The translations under genes were made by a program, and so were the position numbers. DNA of 64,000 bases from Pristionchus mayeri (taxonomy: Eukaryota; Nematoda; Chromadorea; Rhabditida; Neodiplogasteridae): NCBI GenBank assembly GCA_036245805.1, contig BTRK01000002.1, positions 9,420,689-9,484,688 of the forward strand, given 5' to 3'. Each line of letters opens with the position of its first letter. The stretch's first letter is position 1. Shown here in pieces: positions 58,201 to 64,000 of the stretch. The notes beneath the pieces were generated by a model. It was not told the origin of the DNA and searched no databases. It saw nothing but the letters and a program-made list of their open reading frames with translations.

Positions 58201-61200
58201 CCAACCATCCGGAATTCGGGTTCAAGCTATTTGTCGTGGTACCCAAACCAGTGACCTACCATATCAAGTTCACGAAGAAGGGCGCGATTGCAATGAAGTC
58301 GATGACGTTCAGGAAAGACGTGACGAAAACCCGCTTTGAGGGACAGGAGATGAACCGGAGGAAGAGCTCTGAAAGATCAGATATACATTCTGAACAACCC
58401 GCGAAAACTGACCAATACTAAACCAAATGATGCAGACGAACTCCAGCCAGAAGAAGGGGTTCGAGTACCGGTCTGAGACTGGGTCTTCTGCAAAATTAAT
58501 TAGATAAATAATTAATTAATTAAGATATATCATTAATATCCGTACCTCCTTTCTCGGTCGCGTTGATAATCGCGTCGGGGTCCACGGCTGATGGCACTGT
58601 TTCCCAGCAGAAAGATACGATTGATCTGCAAATTTGGAGAAATTTATAATATTTAGCGCATTATTTTAATTAGAAAAAGAGAGGAAGAAACTACTGAATT
58701 CATCAATTTCTAATAAATATGAAAGTAAATAGCTTGCTGAAACTCACATGACAATAACGATAATGGAGACAAAAGCGACGATTCGCGCAGAGAGGGAGGA
58801 GTCGGGAAACTCCATCAGCTCCCAGATTCGCCTGAAATCAGGTGTTATTATTAATAGAATGATGTTGTTATTATTTTTTCTTAATTCTATTCACATGATG
58901 CGCTTAAAATTATCAGGATAATCCAATACCTCCTATGCACTCTGAATGGATGGAATAAAAATTTATATTTGTATTTTGTATTTGTATCATTAACACCCAA
59001 TATCTTTGATATTCCGCGCACATTGCTTTCAATATTCGGAAAACGTGGTGATAGATAGTGCAAGTCACTTTCTCTGCGCTGAACTGAGTTATCGAAACTT
59101 GGCTGATTGTCAGCCATGGACGTCTGGGTAAATAGCTCCGGGAAGGAGCGAGAGAGCGCGCGACTGAGAGAGAGAGTGACACTCTCGTTTTTCTAACTGC
59201 GCGCGCTTGCAAAGACTTCTCCTTTAAAAGCTGCACCTTTGCATCGGATTATCTGGCATGGGCGTTTCCGCTGGCTTCTCGTAGCCTTCCGAAATCCAGA
59301 ATTCTTCTACGAACTCGTCGCCCATCTGAAATCCACGAGTTGAGTAATCCAGTTGCTGATACGTTTCACACTTTCGATAAAGGAATATGATTCAGAAAAA
59401 AATAAATGTTTTTCTTGCATATAGTGGAAAAAAAAAATATATAAAGTGACCTGGAAGTAGCGCATTTCTCGCAAGAAAACGTCGATAGGTACTGCCTCTG
59501 GCCGCTTTATCCGCCCGCATGACTGGTAGATGTAGAGGATGCTCTCGAACCTGGAATTGGTCTTTGATCTTTGAGCAACACCTCGATTCACTTCTTAGAA
59601 CAAATAACGTGGATCATTATGATCTTCTTAGGTTTGAGAAAGCTCGACAGTATCTCATCATTTCAGATTTTGTCGCATTTTCTAGCATTTTCTTGATAAT
59701 TTCCCCCGCTTATTATGATCTTGCCAGGAATGTGAAAACTCATGGAGTGAATTTCCCAGGAATTTCGAATGTGTCAGCTGCTAGCTATTCACAATGTCGT
59801 TCATCTTTTCCCTGCTTTCTTTCGAGTCGCTGAACCCCATCAATCTCAAAAATCTCGCGTGCGACTGTTGTTCCTGGGAATATTCAAGAGAGAGAGATAG
59901 CGAGAGAGAGAGAGAGATGCTGGAAGATTTTCCGAGATAGTCTAGACGAGGTTATCCATTTGCTCCATGCATGAAATATAATCCTGAGATAGACAATATT
60001 CCCTCCCAGATCAATCATTCAACTAGCGGGAGGAAAGCGCGCCAGGACTCGTGATTTGCACTTCGTAAACACTTCAATCAATCATTCGAGAGGGAGGAAT
60101 GACAGTGAAAGGGGATAGACAGATAATCCTATAACTGATGAAATAATGGGAAACTGTATCTTCATTCTACGCGCTATATCAATGCCAGGCAATACCGAGT
60201 TTGGTTTACAAAAAAATATAAGTTCAATGCTTCTTAGATTAGGAATCTTTTAAAACGTTCATTAGGGAGAGATATTATTTTGTTCAATAGTAACGATACT
60301 CACGCTCCCCTATGCCGGTCGAAAAAGTACTCCTTCGCGTCAGGATTCCAGTACTTTTGCCGCCGTGATCGGCTGCCGAGCAGCGTGTTCGGGTATCTGA
60401 AATGAGTGCATTTGATTTTGCTTTTTTGAGACTATCTACCGGGCAACTAATGACACGAACTGCTTATTCAAAGCAATGTAATAGGAATGAAACCTACTTG
60501 AATGCATATAGAAACATTTTACAGGGTTAAAATTGAAGCGAAAATATGCACAAAATGCTTAAAAAATAACCGTTGCAGTGTTCTCTCGAAGGTCTGGAAG
60601 CGCAGGCCTGAGACGTTGACCGTCACTATTTCGCTGCCCTTCTCATCAGATGCTGGCGTGCCGCGTTGAGGGGAGGTCTGCAATAGGTGTGCTACTTACT
60701 CAGATTCTAGGAGAATGAATCATCATTTGTAAAGAATGTCAGGACATCGGCACACCAAAGAGCAGTGCATTGGTCGAAGTGAGAATTTCAGCTTATTTAG
60801 ATCTGTCATCGCCATTACCATCAATCTTTCCAGCAACCTTCTCCTTATATCATATCCGTGAAACATATCCGAAACAAATCCGAAACATACATCATTCTCG
60901 TTCTCGCTTGCTAGTTTAGTCATCTTTCAGGCCAAGGTTGGAAGTAATTCGCTACTCGGAAGAGCTCGAAATTCGCGTCTCTTCACCCACACTGCACCTC
61001 TGCGCTTGCCCGATCGAGAAGGAATCGTCTGACCCTCTCCAAATCACCCGCTCTCTCGTCGATGAGAGTGAGCGAGAGAGTGTATGATATGGAGAGATCG
61101 AGGACATTGCTCCGAACGAGAGATTGTGGGAAACGAGGAGACGGTTACCCGAGTTTAGAACTACTACTCACCCTCCTAGACGCCGTCGACCCTCGCCTCA

Positions 61201-62915
61201 GCAGCATTCCGTTCGGATCATCGCCCATCTCGAGCGTTGCTCTGAAATATTTGTATAATTATTTATTTATTTTGAATACATTTCTAAAATTAAAGCTCGT
61301 TTTGATCTTTTGCTCCCGGAAATTCCCTGAATTGCAGTTCCTTGCCATTTCGTGCTTCCTCCACACGGCTCGCCGAATTTTCCGGCGGGTTTACGACCGG
61401 CCCGCTCATTATACTCCCCTTCCCTTCTCCCTGCCTCTCCCCGCTCCCGCCGGAACGTAAAACCAACGGCCAAACACATGTTTTCGGGGGGAGTAGTCTT
61501 GGGGTGGATGCTGTGAGAGTCACTAGAGAGTGAATTGGTGGAGTTGAAAGCGAGAGAGAAAGAGAGAGAGATAGAAAAAGGTTTGCAAAACCGGCCCGTA
61601 AGCCGTAAATACGCATTTTCCCAGAAAAACTAAGATATTCTAGCAGTAAAATGGCATAAGAATAAGCCAGGGCAATATTCGACTGGCATTGCATCTGAAA
61701 TGAGCTCACTAATTGGATGGATTCATTACTAACCATGCGATGGCTTGGCAAGAAGCAACCCTCTTCATTTCACGTGCTCTCTCGCCGGCAAGAGATCATG
61801 CAAAACAATGAGAGTCATTTCTGTGCCAGCGAGTAATGGTCTGACTCTCTCCAAATTGCATGATCTCTCGCTGACTCTAACCTGTGAGAGAGTGTGTAAT
61901 CTTAGGAGAGTCTGACCATTTCTGAGCCAGCCCTACTCATAGCTAATTCTGCAGTAATCCTGCAAGGAAGGGAGAAGAAGAGGGTTAGATGATCGTTGAT
62001 CTTTGCAAAAATGACTGGAAATGGGCTAAATAACAACTCACAAGTTGTGGACTGGGCTGAGAGAGAAGACTGCTTGGACGCACGAAAGAGAGAACAAAGA
62101 AGGAAAGAAAGGGAGACGGAGGAAAAAGCAACGATGCCGCCGACAAATCGACTGTTGATTAATGCGCGCAGTCCGGGAGACAGAGAGAGAAAGAGAACCT
62201 CTCTCACTTTGCACACTATTTCGTAGGTCAGACAAAAAATGGGTAAATGAGATTGCAGAGATAATTTGGTTGGACTGGTCTGCTGCGCTGCAGGGCCAAT
62301 GGAACAGACAAAAATCAGATATTGTTTCAGTTCGAGTTGCATTACTTGCTCATTTCAAATACGTTTCAGCATGTCGAGAAAGGGAGAATGGTTGGATAGT
62401 GAGCAATGCACCTTCTGCGTCCGTTTCAACAAAACATAAATTAAATTGAGAAACCCTCAACAAGCTCGCGCTAGGTTCGTGCTCGAGAAATCTCAAATAC
62501 GCTTCAGTTATCAGTTAAGAGATAGAGAGTGCGAGAAAACTGTTATGCTGATGGTTTCCTCTGATCGTTATTCATAGAAATACACATTTCTATGGGTGGT
62601 GGAAAAATTGTAAATTGTAGATTGGCAAATAGTGCGCATGACTTACTCATTAGTTAAAAACATTAATGAGTGCGCAGTTAAATAGCTATGTCAAAGTAAC
62701 CGACTAGCGCTCGCAAATCATAAATCTAGCATTTCTACAGTAATCGTAAGATCATACTTGATGAAGACCGGGCACGGGCTGACGCTCCGGCTCGGCGTGC
62801 CCAGATGCCGCAGCAGCGCCACACTCGCCGACCTCGATCTGCTGCTCTGTTTGATCTGTTTCCGATCCACCGACGGCGGCAGGTAGTTCAACGACGACGA
62901 CGATGACGTCGACAT
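55293..62915 (-). CDS. shk-1: Shaker-type (Kv1) voltage-gated potassium channel
   Basis: Seventeen exons from ATG at 62,915 to TGA at 55,293; all phases fit and give 488 residues. Exons: 62,758-62,915, 61,172-61,241, 60,571-60,677, 60,304-60,396, 59,451-59,550, 59,237-59,325, 58,748-58,831, 58,546-58,625, 58,413-58,487, 58,260-58,368, 57,643-57,738, 57,369-57,447, 57,156-57,221, 56,950-57,005, 55,565-55,664, 55,442-55,495 and 55,293-55,343. Order of parts: Ser-rich N-terminus; T1 tetramerisation domain ([36 protein letters not shown]); S1-S3; voltage sensor [18 protein letters not shown]5; pore with TMTTVGYGD; S6 with the PVP bend ([12 protein letters not shown]). Such channels form tetramers in nerve and muscle membranes and repolarise them. 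The pore reads FWF where most Shaker channels have FWW, and the end (ENDEDDY) lacks a PDZ-binding motif. The symbol is by homology to the nematode Kv1 gene. Confidence 0.93.
55705..56600. mobile_element. mariner-like MITE in shk-1 intron
   Basis: Inverted ends TTAGATTGTCTCAAAAGT and TTAGGTTGTATCAAAAGT flanked by TA on both sides, 896 bp, no transposase frame. It lies between the exon with TMTTVG and the exon starting with YGD, exactly in the intron that splits the selectivity filter. Confidence 0.88.
61025..61105. repeat. CTCTCTCC hairpin repeat, member 3
   Basis: GTCTGACCCTCTCCAAATCA, then CTCTCTCGTCGATGAGAG and GAGAGAGTGTATGATATGGA. In the second shk-1 intron region. Confidence 0.65.
61838..61922. 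repeat. CTCTCTCC hairpin repeat, member 4
   Basis: GGTCTGACTCTCTCCAAATT, ATGATCTCTCGCTG, TGTGAGAGAGTGTGTAAT and GGAGAGTCTGACC. This is the clearest copy, with closing ends GGTC/GACC. In the first shk-1 intron. Confidence 0.7.
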
Positions 62916-64000
62916 TTTGTAGGGCCGGCTTTTAGGAGTACAAGCAGGGTTTGGCGAGACAGATCCGGCTTTTATGCTTCAGAGCCGGGAGCAGCGCCGG
63001 GAACTGGGATCATGGAGTGACAGAGCTCTCACTCGGAAACTCCTCGACACCTGACTCGCGAGGTCTCGTCTTGCTGCTCGAGTAGAGGGGGTGGAGGGGC
63101 GAGGGAGGGGAGTTCTTCGAAAATTCCCGCTTTTCTTAGGCTACGTGCCTTTCTCGGTTCCGGAAGGTCCTGCGGGCGCCAGCTTCCGGTGTAGTGAAGG
63201 GGATTGTGCTCACGGAGCACTGGGTAGAGGGCTATTATTGGATTGTTGCCTGGATGGCGGTGGTAGAGGACTGAGGGGAGGTGACGAAAGAAGGGGAGGT
63301 GGTGAGAGCGGGAGAGAGATGGAGAAGATCGCAGCGGAATCTTGCGTGCTCAGATTGAGACAGCTGTTAATGACAGCGGCAGGGGAGGAGAGAGGGTAGA
63401 GAGGGGGAGGGGGGCAGAGAGGGAGGAGGTTAGCGAGAGTCATCCATCCATCTCTCCTCGCCCTCCCGCGGCTCCATTATAATCTGATGTGCCCTATTGC
63501 CGGGAGGATTTGGTCGCTAAGGAGAGGTCCACATGGAGTATGGGTTTTTTTAAGTAAACGACTCTTCTCGTGCTCTCTCACATATATGTAAAGAGAGAGA
63601 GAGATAAGGGAGAGGGAAGAGAGTCGTTTCTTACTGAACCAAAAAAAAGACAGTGCTGACAAATCGACTCGTGCTCTCCTAAAATCGCGCAGTCTATCGC
63701 TCCATCATAGTTGAGTGCGGGAAGAAGGCAGAAGTACCACCTATCATGAGCATCGCTGTCCCTAACGATCGAGTGTAACGTCGTTTGGACGCCTCGAGGT
63801 GCGAGAATGCTTTGAATTATCATGAGCACCTCATTAGAATGAGCATACAACCCGTTAATCCACATGAATTCGAATAAAACGCAGGGTAGATCGATGTCGA
63901 AAAAATGGTTCCGGCATCGTCCGATGTGATTTAGCTCGGAAAAAAGGTATCCATGTGTTCGCATACATCTAAATGATCGAACAGCGTACGATTTTTGATC
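62916..64000. other. Upstream region of shk-1
   Basis: Likely 5' region of the minus-strand shk-1 gene. It is GC-richer near 62,920-63,450 with long GGGGAGG/GAGGTGG purine tracts, and has AG-rich runs near 63,590-63,620. Open frames here are low-complexity and unsupported. No clear core promoter motif was identified. Confidence 0.45.

Overview
This is nuclear DNA of a nematode. The evidence is the intron style (short GT/TTTCAG introns and many exons of 50-110 nt), a Shaker-type potassium channel of the SHK-1 type, nematode-type Core-2/I-branching (GT14) glycosyltransferase copies, and mariner, Tc1-like and BEL/Pao remnants. The very short exons and high intron number would suit a diplogastrid such as Pristionchus, but that placement is inference. 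No rRNA, CRISPR or bacterial features were seen. All gene models were built by hand from splice sites, reading phase and comparison between copies inside the window.

Positions 1-12,600: a nearly identical direct duplication (1-4,604 and 7,934-12,525, offset 7,933) separated by a ~3.4-kb near-perfect palindrome centred at about 6,324. Each copy carries the same decayed GT14 gene with the same 8-bp frameshifting insertion. Only the right copy keeps the last exon.

Positions 12,600-20,500: a transposon-rich stretch. It holds several foldback elements (one sharing its core with the big palindrome), a BEL/Pao gag remnant, a 40-bp minisatellite and a lone fascin-like exon.

Positions 20,500-37,500: the rest of the GT14 cluster. 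It has a minus-strand fragment, a 3' fragment, and two long copies (24,765-30,479 and 32,458-37,419), each with lost or damaged exons. A complete secreted two-unit fascin-like gene lies between the fragments. The second long copy is invaded by a mariner element carrying one stop codon.

Positions 37,500-45,000: four tandem genes for small secreted, Lys/Glu-rich proteins with a signal peptide split by an intron. Their upstream DNA resembles the upstream DNA of the two long GT14 copies, so the clusters may share a promoter type.

Positions 45,469-53,874 (minus): a divergent multi-pass transporter of MFS/SLC22 type with a repeated-exon cytoplasmic N-terminus. Positions 55,293-62,915 (minus): a complete 17-exon shk-1-like Kv1 channel of 488 residues. 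Introns in this half are seeded with TTTGATC-type short repeats and small hairpin repeats. The last kilobase is the likely shk-1 upstream region.
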